Made by a program: the position numbers and the translations under genes. DNA of 64,000 bases from Ovis canadensis (lineage: Eukaryota > Chordata > Mammalia > Artiodactyla > Bovidae): positions 28,436,501 to 28,500,500 of the forward strand of contig NC_091255.1 of assembly GCF_042477335.2 (NCBI RefSeq), read 5' to 3'. Positions 1-11,625 of the stretch are shown piece by piece. Below the pieces are notes generated by a model that ran no database searches, was not told the DNA's origin, and saw only the letters and a program-made list of their open reading frames with translations. How positions within the stretch are numbered: the stretch's first letter is position 1; each line of letters starts with the position of its first letter.

Positions 1-1745
<1,745 letters not shown>

Positions 1746-2143
1746 CTGTGCTTCCTCATCGAAGTCTGGAGACTCCAGGGTCTCAGCTGCCAGTTGCTGA
1801 TTCTCAGTCAGTGATTCGTACTCAGCCAAGCCAAGGCCACGTGCTCTTCCTACAGGACAGCCCCATCCTGTCAGTTAACAGAGGGGGCTGTAGAGGAGAC
1901 TCAGACAACAACAGGAAAGAACTGGTCTGTCCGTACATTTTCCCGAAGCCAGTGCCCATCTGCCTTCTACTGTCCATTCTGGGCGTTGCTGGGGCTGGTT
2001 TTTTCCCCCACTGGAATCAAAGAGAATCCAGGCCTTTCCAGAAGTAGACCATACTGCCTTGAACTTGCCCAGGTGCACAAGTCAGTGTTTGTCCTTGCTC
2101 CACATATCATGATGCAGACCTGTAATTTATATCAGAAGACTCC

Positions 2144-2149
2144 AATAAA
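2144..2149 (+). terminator. TMEM199: AATAAA, probable TMEM199 poly(A) signal
   Basis: First AATAAA after the stop, giving a 3' UTR of about 420 bases. A second AATAAA at 2588-2593 lies in AT-rich sequence and could serve a longer form. Confidence 0.55.
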
Positions 2150-2994
2150 GCAGAGGGATTCGCTTTCTCTAGTTTGTGCTGGAAGAGGAACTGATCAGAG
2201 GACATCAACTAAGAGAAAGCCAGTTGGTACAGGATGGTGCAATTGTACTCAAAGCAACTTTTTGGAATCTTAGTTTCTGCCTTCATCTTTTTCCTTCTGC
2301 TGGCCTTGTTCAGATTTTCTATGTTTCTGCCGGTCTTCACTATTCATCAGCCCTCCTTCAACTTCCCACCTTCCGGTCACCCTTTGCTCTGCTTCCAAAA
2401 ATGAAAAAAGTTCAGATAGCAAAGCAGTATGTCTGCTTTTAATTGCAAAACCCCTTGTACTTGTTTGTATTTGTAAGGAGAGTATGTGTACTGTGAATTG
2501 TCTCAGCTAATGAAGGGAGAGATTCTTTGTAGACTGGTGACTGTTTTTAGATTGAACTGTATGTGTAATTTATATGAGTATACACATAATAAAAATATAT
2601 GGTATGTGTACATATTGTTATACGTAAGCCTGTTACAGGTTATTTTATGCGGATTCTTGAACATATTTGGGTAAGTGCAAAAAATAGTATGTAAAATTGT
2701 TTTACATGATTGCTTTTGGTCTTCAGAACTATTCCAGAGGTTAGACAAGGAAGCAGTTTTAGGTCCCTTTTCCGGAAGACAAAACTGAGGCTGAGAAAGG
2801 TCAAATGACCCTCAGCAGTCCTTTTTCTGTTAAAAGGAGCCAAAGACTCCTAGGTTATCTTGAAGTCTCTGTGTAATGTTACATTTTTAAGAACTTAGAT
2901 TAGTGGTGTGTTGATGGAATCTGTATAAGACTTTTAGAAATTACAGTGGCATTATTATTTATACAGTAAATATTTATCAAATCAGCATATTCTT
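2150..2994. other. TMEM199 3' flank, AT-rich, no gene
   Basis: Single-copy-looking AT-rich DNA. The only notable element is the alternative AATAAA at 2588-2593. No coding signal on either strand. Confidence 0.5.
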
Positions 2995-3134
2995 TTGTTT
3001 GTTTGTTTGTTTGTTTTTAACTTTGGCCATGCCACACAGCATGCGAGATCTTAGTTCCCTGACCAGGGATTGAACCCGAGGTCCCTACAGTGGAAGTGTA
3101 GCATCCTAACCACTGAGCTGCCAGGGAATTCCCT
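2995..3134 (-). repeat. CHR-type tRNA-derived SINE
   Basis: Reverse-strand copy: a (GTTT)n run (the SINE tail) at the left and GGGAATTCC at the right (5' end). The box B-like core GGTTCAATCCCTGGTCAGGG is present on the minus strand. Confidence 0.85.
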
Positions 3135-3968
3135 CCAGGGTGTTCTTATTTCAAATCTTATGACAACAGAGAAGTCCAAAGGCTTCCATAGTTGTGAGAC
3201 TTAATTCAGGTCTGCTCCTAATGGTAGACTCTTTATTTCTGTTTGTTCAGTGTATGAGCTCCTAAGGTCTTTTTTTCCCCCAGGACACTCTTCTGTTTTA
3301 GAAATTATACACTCACTGACTCAATAGACGTTTCCTCCACAGTATTGCCAGTTTCTTGAATTACAGCAAGTCAGCCTCTAAGGACAATATTCTACACGAG
3401 AGAGAAGGAGGGTTTAGGCCCTTCTGTTACACCACAGATCATTTTGTTGAGAAATCAGGATTTCTGTTGTTGACTGGAAGAAATATCAACTTGAAAAAAA
3501 AATACAGGTGGCATTTTACAGTGTTTTTAGCAATCCTGACTGTTTAAGATTGAGTTAAAAAGCTACAGTGAATCACTCTTTGCTCCTGATGAGCAAAGCC
3601 AAGTCAGATTTTTAGAATTCAGGTAGATATCATCTCTTTTCAAGTGCCTGAGTCTTGCAAGTGGAAAGAGTTTTAACCTTCAGACTAATATCTATGCTAC
3701 GTGCTTAAAAAATCTATTTAAATTATTTGTTTTGGTCTGTACTCCATTCTCCTCCTTTGACAATATCTCTGGGGTATATGGGCAGAGAACAGTAAGAAAA
3801 ATAAGGGGAAAAAATCTACAGATTTTATCCTAATACATATAAATCAGAACAGAGAACCAGAGAATTTTAAAATGCTACAGAAACTTAGAGAAGTTAATTT
3901 TCCCAGCCAAGTAGTTCACAAAGACACTAATATTCCAGAGGATCATCTGACTTGTCCCAAGGCTACAG
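3135..3968. other. Intergenic, no feature recognised
   Basis: AT-rich sequence without a supported gene or a repeat I can name. Confidence 0.4.
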
Positions 3969-4285
3969 AGCTTCAGTCAGTTCATTTCAGTCGCTCAGTC
4001 GTGTCCGACTCTTTGCGACCCCATGAATCGCAGCACACCAGGCCTCCCTGTCCATCATCAACTCCAGGAGTTCACTCAGACTCACGTCCATCGAGTCAGT
4101 GATGCCATCCAGCCATCTCATCCTCTGTCGTCCCCTTCTCCTCCTGCTTCCAATCTCTCCCAGCATCAGAGTCTTTTCCAGTGAGTCAACTCTTCATATG
4201 AGGTGGCCAAAGTACTGGAGTTTCAGCTTTAGCATCATTCCTTCCAAAGAACACCCAGGCCTGATCTTCTTCAGAATGGACTTAG
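3969..4285 (-). mobile_element. BovB LINE 3' end fragment
   Basis: Minus-strand copy of the last ~315 bases of BovB; reading the minus strand it ends with the family's GTCGGACACGACTGAGCGAC-like terminus at 3980-4010. Translation shows remnants of the BovB C-terminus ([10 protein letters not shown]-like). Confidence 0.85.
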
Positions 4286-4560
4286 TTATAGCCAAAGCTC
4301 CAACCCCTGGCTCTTGGCTCTCATGTCATGTCTCTTTCCACATAATGCTATTCAGTCTCTTAACATTAGAAAATTGGTCAAGTGAAAGTACGTTTGAAGT
4401 ACTAACATGGAGTGGGAACTTATTCTCACCTTGTACTTAATAACTGTTAGCTGCTGCTTCTCTCCCTGACCTTCATGAGTCTTGAGGTTGAAGTTTTCAT
4501 TGTGTCTGATGCAGTTCCTAATTTTCTGTTTTCTCTCTCGCTTCTTTTCCTTCATACTTA

Positions 4561-4750
4561 AAATGCTTGAGGGAAGAGTGGCGAACACTGCCTGTATTTG
4601 TGTAGGGTCTCTATTAAGCTTTGGTATTAGGGAGCCTGACAACACATGTGCCTTCAGACAGACTTTTGGGGGTTAGGCTGATCATCACTTTGCTTAATAG
4701 ATACCCTACACAAATACAGGCAGTATTCGCCACTCTTCCCTCAAGCATTT
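4561..4750. repeat. Inverted repeat, 59-bp arms, 72-bp spacer
   Basis: Left arm 4561-4619 and right arm 4692-4750 are reverse complements with two mismatches. The arm is not BovB sequence; the right arm abuts the 5' truncation point of the BovB copy that begins near 4749. The spacer 4620-4691 is not part of the repeat. Confidence 0.9.
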
Positions 4751-5307
4751 GGGAAACTCTGCAGTGGCCACAGGACTGGAAAAGATCAGTTTTCATTCCA
4801 ATCCCAAAGAAAGGCAATGCCAAAGAATGTTCAAACTACTGCACAATTGCACTCATCTCACACGCTAGCAAACTAGTGCTCAAAATTCTCCAAGCTGGCC
4901 TTCAACAGTATCTGAACTGTGAACTTCCAGATGTTCAAGCTGGTTTTAGAAAAGGCAGAGGAACCAGAGATCAAATTGCCAACATCCATTGAATTATCAA
5001 AAAAGCAAGAGAGTTCCAGGAAAACATCTACTGCTTTATTGACTACACCAAAGCCTTTTTGTGGATCACAACAAACTGGAAAATTCTTAAGAGATGGGAA
5101 TACCAGACCACCTTACCTGCCTCCTGAGAAATCTGTATGCAGGTCAAGAAGCAACAGTTAGAACTGGACATGGAACAGACTGGTTCCAAATCGGGAAAGG
5201 AGTATGTATGTCAAAGCTGTATATTGTCACCCTGCTTATTTAACTCATAAGCAGAGTACATCATGCAAAATGCCGGGCTGGATGAAACACAAGCTGGAAT
5301 CAAGATT
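4749..5307 (+). mobile_element. BovB LINE, 5' segment (split copy)
   Basis: 5'-truncated BovB copy starting inside the reverse transcriptase region. Translation gives QWPQDWKRSVFIPIPKKGNA and then the SNY.TIALISHASK and DVQAGFRKGRGTRDQIANI motifs. It carries stops and small frameshifts. The element is interrupted at 5307 by an LTR and resumes at 6884. Confidence 0.93.
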
Positions 5308-6883
5308 TGCCAGGGTCCAGCCCCGGTGGATCCAGGGAATTCCAAGGTGGGGACGGAGTCGGCGTCTTTGGAAAAATACATATTTAATCACAGATATAGA
5401 GAGATTAGAAATGGATAGCGTAGTAGGAAGATTAGTGGAGAAAAAGAGGCTGAATAACTTGGATTACGTGGAATAGCATCCATGCTCCAGATGGGAATTC
5501 AGCCAGAAAAACGGGAGCAAGAAAGAAGCAACATGGGGGAATCAGTCTTTCCGGAAAATGATCCGATTTCTTTATTTTGGGGTTTGCTTATATACCTTTT
5601 GTTACACATAGGGATGAATACAGAGTCACGCGGGAGTCAGCAGTCCTGACCTTTATCAAAATCAGGTGCTTCACATAAGGTACATCATCTTCTGGCCATG
5701 AGTGAGACCTGCTGACATTTTATGATCCTTTCTTTCTGATAACCAAAAAACTTACTTCTTCCAAGGGTGTTTTTTTCTTAAACCAGTCACCACCCTCCAA
5801 ATAAAGTTACATTCCTATAGGATGAGGGTGTAGTGAGTTACAATCAAGAAAGGAATTTATTTAACCCAAGGTTAACATGATTAGTCTTAAAGGTTAATAC
5901 TTATTTCTTCCTATATGCTAGTTATATTCATTATAAGGGTAGGGAACATGGAGATTTAGCAGCAAACATCAGCCCAACAAATGAAAATCCTTTCACCAAT
6001 GCTCCCCTTAAGATCTATTTAGTTTTAAGATATGATAAATTTACATTTTTACATAGCAAGGACACAGTGATTTATAACAAAGTACAGTGATCTATTACAA
6101 AAGAGAAAATCCATTAACTCAAAAAGTCTAGTATTGCTAACATCAAACTACTATATTTTCTTTGCTATATTCCAAATACATTGATTAATATATTCCCAGG
6201 TGCCTAAGGATATGGAGGCCTGACTGAACAAGAAGAAAAAGCCCTATGCTAATTAGGACTCTCAAAATACTCCAAAACTCTCTGTGCTGTTTATAGTTAA
6301 GAGGTAGTAAACAATCATGTGGCAGGAGTATGGATAATCCTGTCACACAAGCTAGTCTGTCAGCAGAGAGGTTTGACCTAAGACATCCTTGTCCCACCCA
6401 GAGCAGGGAATTAGCAGCAATTATTGACACAACAAATGAAGAACCCTTCACCAATATAATTCCTAACCAACCCACTATACTAATAATTTCTAATTCCCCA
6501 AAAGAATTTGCCTTTAGTAAGTCTAAAACATCTCATGCCTCTCAGATTGGGAGGCTGTAAACAATCACGTGTGGCAGGACGAACCTATACAGGTGGGCTA
6601 GATAACCTTCAGAGGAGTCCGTAAGCTGAAACACTCTTGTCACGCCCAAGAATTTTTATTGCCTTGGAGCTGCACATTTACTCCTTCTCCAAGAAAAACG
6701 GTTATGGAGGAGAGCCCCCCGTAAAGTCAGAGGTGTAGGTGAGAGCATAAAACAGACTCTGGTTTTGGGGTTATGTGCTCGGGAACAGGGGGTTTCCTGA
6801 GGCTTGATCACGCCTTTGCGTATGCCAAGCCTCGTTCTCATGACCTTGGCCACGGGCGGAGTTCCTCACGCTGGCTCCCGGCA
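5308..6883 (-). mobile_element. Solo LTR, class II (ERVK-like) endogenous retrovirus
   Basis: 1576-bp element starting TGCC and ending GGCA, flanked by a perfect 6-bp target-site duplication AAGATT (5302-5307 and 6884-6889). Six-base duplications are typical of class II elements. Read on the minus strand it has a TATATAAGC box near 5586-5596 and AATAAA at 5571-5576, placing promoter and poly(A) signal in the order expected of an LTR and giving the orientation. No internal retroviral region is present, so it is a solo LTR, presumably left by LTR-LTR recombination. The centre contains imperfect internal duplications (about 5945-6000 versus 6405-6460; about 6300-6340 versus 6550-6580). It is younger than the BovB copy it split. 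Confidence 0.85.
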
Positions 6884-7687
6884 AAGATTGCCTGGAGAAA
6901 TATCAATAACTTCAGATATGCAGATGACACCACCCTTATGGCAGAAAGTGAAGAACTAAAGAGCCTCTTGATGAAAGTGAAAGAGGAAATTGAAAAAGTT
7001 GGTTTAAAACTCAACATTCAGAAAACGAAGATCATGGCATCCAGTCCCATCACTTCATGGCAAATAGATGGGGAAACAATGGAAACAGTGAGAGACTTTT
7101 ATTTTCTTGGGCTCCAAAATCACCGCAGATGGTGACTGCAGCCATGAAATTAAGACGCTTGCTCCTTGGAAGAAAAGCTGTGACCAACCTAGACAACATA
7201 TTAAAAAGCGGAGACATTGCTTTACTGACAATTGTCCTTCTAGTCAAAGCTATGGTTTTTCCAGTAGTTATGTATGGATGTGAGAGTTGGACTGTAAGGA
7301 AAGCTGAGCGCCAAAGAATTGATGCTTTTGAACTGTGATGTTGGAGAAGACTCTTGAGAGTCCCTTGGACTGCAAGGAGATCCAACCAGTCCATCCTAAA
7401 GGAGATCAGTCTGGGTGTTCATGGTAGGACTGATGTTGAAGCTGAAACTCCAATACTTTGACCACGTGATGCAAAGAACTGACTCCTTGGAAAAGACCCT
7501 GATGCTGAGAAAGATTGAAGGCAGGAAGAGAAGGGGACAACAGAGAATGAGATGGTTGGATGGCATCACTAACTCAATGGACATGAGTTTGAGTAAGCTC
7601 TGGGAGTTGGTGAAGGACAGGGAAGCTTGGTGTGCTGCAGTCCATGGGGTTGCAAAGAGTCGGACATGACTGAGCAACTGAACTGAC
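6884..7687 (+). mobile_element. BovB LINE, 3' segment (split copy)
   Basis: Continuation of the BovB copy beyond the LTR. It encodes the YADD reverse transcriptase catalytic box (RYADDTTLMAESE at about 6913-6950), then the C-terminal region ([30 protein letters not shown]) and ends at the ACTGAACTGA terminus. It is broken by several frameshifts. Confidence 0.93.
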
Positions 7688-8000
7688 CTGAAAACTTAAC
7701 TATTCAGTAAGATTCCCACCAAAAATAAATAGATATAAAAATAAAAACTACCCACAAAAAAAGTGATTGATTCATATGTCAGAGATCTTTGAAATACATG
7801 CCAATGTTCATCTCAATTATGTCTAATAATCAAATCCTATATTGGACACAAATATTAGTATGATTAAGTAGATTATAGCAATAGATACATTTTTAAAGTA
7901 TTATACAAAATATTGTCCAAAATAAGTTGCTATACAACCCTGGAATATTTAAAAAATTAGCTGTACTGAACACTGAAACTTTTTTGGAGAGTCACATCTG
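7688..8000. other. AT-rich spacer, no feature
   Basis: About 300 bases of AT-rich DNA between the BovB terminus and the next SINE; nothing recognised. Confidence 0.4.
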
Positions 8001-8133
8001 TCTTTTTTTTTTTTTTTCTGCATCAGGACTTAGTTGACACATGCGGAATCTAGTTCCCTGACCAGGAATGGAATCCAGGTCCCCTGCTTTGGGAATGTGC
8101 AGTCTTAGCCACTGGACCACCAGGGAAGTCCCC
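8001..8133 (-). repeat. CHR-type SINE
   Basis: Minus-strand copy with poly(T) at 8001-8018 (tail) and the 5' end GGACTTCCCTGGTGGTCCAG at the right. Confidence 0.85.
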
Positions 8134-8255
8134 ACAGCTGTACTTACCTGTGCTAAACTCCATGGCCAGAGTCCCCACATATCCTCAAGCTTTCACAGTC
8201 TCCACGTAACTGGATTCAGGTTGGGAGACTTCCAGATTTTAGATACAGAGCAGAC

Positions 8256-8378
8256 CTTTTTCTTTTTTTCTTGGCTGTTCAGCTTTCAGGATCTTAGTTC
8301 CCCAACCAGGGATCCAACCTGGGCCCAAGTCAGTGAAACCAGCAAGTCCTAGCCACTGGACCGCCAGAGAATTCCCAT
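8256..8378 (-). repeat. CHR-type SINE
   Basis: Minus-strand, diverged copy with the T-rich tail at the left and GGGAATTCTCTGGCGGTCCA at the right. Confidence 0.8.
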
Positions 8379-8527
8379 GGAGCTGGATTTCTTAAACAGC
8401 TTCTGACCCAGTGCAATTTCTCAGGATGCAATTGGAGTCAATCCCCACATACTCCTTCTTGGGAAGGCGTCCTCACTTGATTCCAGCCCCTACTCACAAG
8501 CCAACAGACTGCTGTGGCATTGAGTAA

Positions 8528-8733
8528 TTTGTGTGTGTGTTAGTCACTCAGTCATGTGTTTGTGACCCCATGGACTGTAGCCTGCCAGGCTTCTCTGTCC
8601 ATGAGGATTCTCCAGGTGAGAATACTGGAGTGGGTTCCCATTCTCTTCTTCAGAGGATCTTCCCAACCCAGAGATCAACCCTGAGTCTCCTGCACTGCAG
8701 GCAGATTCTTTACCCCTGAGCCACCAGGAGCTC
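8528..8733 (-). repeat. Bov-tA SINE
   Basis: Ruminant tRNA/BovB-tail composite SINE on the minus strand, with the BovB-derived terminus at the left and the tRNA-like head at the right. Confidence 0.88.
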
Positions 8734-8745
8734 CTTTATGGGCCA

Positions 8746-8958
8746 ATCAGGCTTCTCAGGTCGCTCAATGGTAAAGAATTAGCCTGCCAAAGCAATAGAT
8801 GTGGGCTCGATTCCTGGGTCGGGAAGATCCCCTGGAGAGGATATGGTAACCCACTCCAGTATTCTTGCCTGGAGAATCCCACGGACAGAGGAGCCTGGGG
8901 GGCTGTACCCCTTGGGGTCGCAAAGAGTCAATGACTGAGCATGCGCACACACACGCAT
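8746..8958 (+). repeat. Bov-tA SINE, inverted next to the previous copy
   Basis: Plus-strand copy starting GGCTTCTCAGGTCGCTCAAT and ending at the GACTGAGCATGC terminus with a CA-rich tail. With 8528-8733 it forms a head-to-head inverted pair about 12 bp apart. Confidence 0.88.
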
Positions 8959-9256
8959 GCATGGGCCACTGTACTGGCTTCTAGAGCGAGAGCAGCCAAA
9001 GCCTTACGTGCCTGCTGAGGAAAGGGCCATGGTACAGCAAGGGCAGAACCAGAAACAGGAATCGAGTGGCCTTTCCTCTGCTTCTCACCCCATTTTGGGA
9101 ACTCTGCTCTCAGCCACTCCCTCTGTCTCACCCTACCGTGCTTTCTCCAGTGCAGTCTGGGTCCAGGGCTTCCTGGGGAGCAAGGGGAGTCCTTGCCAGA
9201 AGCCCAGAGAAACAAGAAGCTTGAGACCTGTCCAGTTTCTCATGTCCCACGGTACG

Positions 9257-9460
9257 GATCATGCTAAGTCCCTTCAGTCGTGTCCAACTCTTTGTGACCC
9301 TGTAGACTGCAGCCCGCCAGAGTCCTCTGTCCATGGGATTCCCCAAGCAAGAATACTGGAATGGGTTGCTCTGCCCTCCAAGGGATCGAACCTAGGTCTC
9401 TTACATCTCCTCCATTGGCAGGTGGATTCTTCACCACTAGCGCCACCTGGGAAGCCCACC
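9257..9460 (-). repeat. Bov-tA2 SINE
   Basis: Minus-strand copy; the right end reads GGGCTTCCCAGGTGGCGCTA on the minus strand, the head of the Bov-tA2 subtype. Confidence 0.88.
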
Positions 9461-9494
9461 TGGGAAGGAGGGAGAACTAGCGTCCATTGAGAGC

Positions 9495-9670
9495 TTTTAT
9501 TAAGACAGTGTGTCACGCACCACATGAAGCCCTTCACCTACATTATTGCTTTTTGTTCCCAAAACAGGAAATGAGTATTACCATCCCCATTTTTTCAGGC
9601 TTCTAGACTTCCAGAGAGTTTCAAGACTACATAGCAGCTAGGATTTGAATCTAGCACAGACCAATCGCAA
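9495..9670 (+). repeat. MIR SINE (probable)
   Basis: Diverged copy with the MIR core arrangement: CCTTCACCTACATTATT, ATTACCATCCCCATTTT, then GCTAGGATTTGAATCTAG. Confidence 0.6.
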
Positions 9671-9797
9671 ACTCCAAGCTCCAGAAGCTGAGCAGCTCCA
9701 GAAGCGCAGGGAGCTGGAGTGTCCTGGAACAGGTGGGCGCAGGAGCAAGGGGTGCAGCTGAGGCTCCCTTCTCTCCAGGGTCTGTCAGCCAGAGCCC

Positions 9798-10020
9798 TAA
9801 TCCCTTCGATTAACCCTCCTCCCTCTAACTAATCCCGGCAGAAGCCTGAGTAATACCTCCCACCCCGAATCTGCGTGGAACCTGGCCCTATTTAGGGATT
9901 AGGTGATGGAGATAAATTTCAAAAGCAAACGGCCCCCATCCCAATTCATTTGCAGCACAGAACAATCCAGATTAAGGTACAGAGTTGGGGTTTTATTTGA
10001 AGATTAGTTGGTATTACAGA
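9798..10020. promoter_or_regulatory. Cluster of TAATCC (K50 homeodomain) sites
   Basis: Three exact TAATCC/GGATTA words lie within 104 bp (9798-9803, 9830-9835, 9896-9901), with related GATTAA, AGATTA and GATTAG words around them (9808, 9969, about 10002). The sequence shows no repeat signature and sits 3' of SEBOX. TAATCC is the preferred site of OTX/CRX/PITX-type homeodomains. Enhancer function is inference. Confidence 0.35.
9992..9997 (-). terminator. SEBOX: AATAAA, possible SEBOX poly(A) signal
   Basis: TTTATT on the plus strand, 722 bases past the SEBOX stop; the nearest canonical signal on that strand that I found. The implied 3' UTR is about 10000-10718. Confidence 0.35.
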
Positions 10021-10718
10021 TGACAATGATACCAAAACCCAACACTGCCGACATGCACGCTCCTCCCCCCCACATCCTGAGTCTGTCAGGTTGTCTCTGC
10101 AGCCCCGGGTCAGAGGGCAGCCAGTCTCATATTTGTGAAAATTAAATCAGCATAAGCCCTGGGTTCCTAGTTCTACTTTATGACTTTAATATCACTCCCT
10201 CTTCAGATCCATGGCTCTGATTAATTTGTCCAGGTGGCAGGAGGACAGGGGAGGGGGGCCCTGAACTATAAAACGACTGGTCCCTGCAGTCTAAAATTAG
10301 GATCAGCCCTCTCCCAGCTTACTTAACAGTCAGGTAATGGCTTAAAGGGCCCTTGGGTACAGGGTGGTGGCCCATTGTCCTTTGGAGGGAGGAGGTATTG
10401 TCAGCTGGGATGAGAAGAATTGGGAAACTGGCAGAAGTGGAAAACATGGGCTTCTATCTCATCCCTCTGTGCCAAGATGATGGGTGGGGAGCATGTTAGG
10501 TAGCAGGAGCCAGGCCCCCATCACACCATAGAATCCATATCTAGGCTGGTCTGGAGGACAGTGGAAGGGAGGGATCCCTGAGCTAATACTTTCATCCCGT
10601 AAGAAAACTCCCTTGTGTAAAAGGAGGGTTCAGGAGATCCACTTCCGGTGTGTTCAGTCCTAAGGAGCAGAGTGGGCTACAGGAGCCAAGTAGGGGTCTT
10701 GCAAGTCCCAGACCTAGG

Positions 10719-11625
10719 TTAGGAATGGTCCAGGTTGGTGACTATGGCCGAGGCATAGATGAGGTCAGACAGAATGCCCAGTGAGGTCTGGGGAGCAGCT
10801 CGCTCAGAAGAGAGGTGGGCCCCGGAAGGCCCAGCTGGTGCCCAGGGGGCTGCAGCTTTAGCCCCCACCCAGCCCTGCCCTGGACCCAAGCCAGGAGCTG
10901 GGCAGGAAGCGTGTCGACACACAGAGGCACACTGAGCTGTGCTGTTGGAGGGTGGAGGCTGGCCAAGGGTCCAGGGCTCTGGGGACCGCTGGATGGTGTC
11001 TGGAAGAGAACAGGATCTCTGGGGAGGCTCAGGCCTGGGGCTTAGGCCTCCTGGCTTTCTATTCTTGAGTCTCTTGGCTCTGCGGTTCTGGAACCACACC
11101 TGGTAAGGAAAGAAGGAGCCTCTTCTGGTTCCAGCATCCCCTCCCGCGAGGTACAGGGAAAGCAGAATCTGGAGGCAGGATACCCGGAGAGAACGGATTG
11201 TGGGTCAAGCTTAGAAACTCTCTGTGCAGGTGCACCCCCGTCCTGAGGGGGATGATCACAGCTCACCTGTATCTTGGCCTCAGGAAGAGAGGTGACCCGG
11301 GCCAGGTGCTCACGGGTGCCGATGTCGGGGTAGGGCCGTGCTGCAAACACTCGCTCCAGCTCCAGCAGCTGCCCTCTGCTGAAGGTGGTCCTCTTTCTCC
11401 GGTGGGGACCCAACCCACTGGCATGGCCTGCAGGCCACAGTGGGGAGGTCAAGCCAGGACTCCCTGTGAGAGCCTCTACCCCAGTCCCAAAGCCCCCAGT
11501 AGACCCTGAAGCCCCTGCTCCCCACCCCTCTTCAGACTGCCCCATCACACCTTCCCCACGTCCTCCCCCTGCCCACCCTTTCCCACCAGATCACCTGCCG
11601 GAGATGCACCCACTGGGCTTGTCAT
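10719..11625 (-). CDS. SEBOX: SEBOX paired-like homeobox protein, complete
   Basis: Coding exons on the minus strand: 11625-11595 (ATG), 11427-11267, 11099-10719 (TAA). All splice sites are GT-AG and the sum is 573 nt, 190 aa, the same length as human SEBOX as I remember it. The homeodomain spans about residues 19-78 (begins [20 protein letters not shown]); the recognition helix reads [18 protein letters not shown], with Trp66, Gln68, Asn69 and Arg71 at homeodomain positions 48, 50, 51 and 53. Intron 2 falls between homeodomain positions 46 and 47, a frequent position in paired-like genes. The C-terminus ([21 protein letters not shown]-like) matches the human tail. Function: a nuclear DNA-binding factor reported in mouse oocytes and early embryos. 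Gln50 predicts TAATTA-type palindromes, not TAATCC. It is tandem with VTN on the same strand. Confidence 0.95.

Noticed and set aside
8957-9490. 177-codon plus-strand open frame
   Set aside because: It runs from unique sequence into an antisense Bov-tA2 SINE and shows no protein-family resemblance or codon bias.
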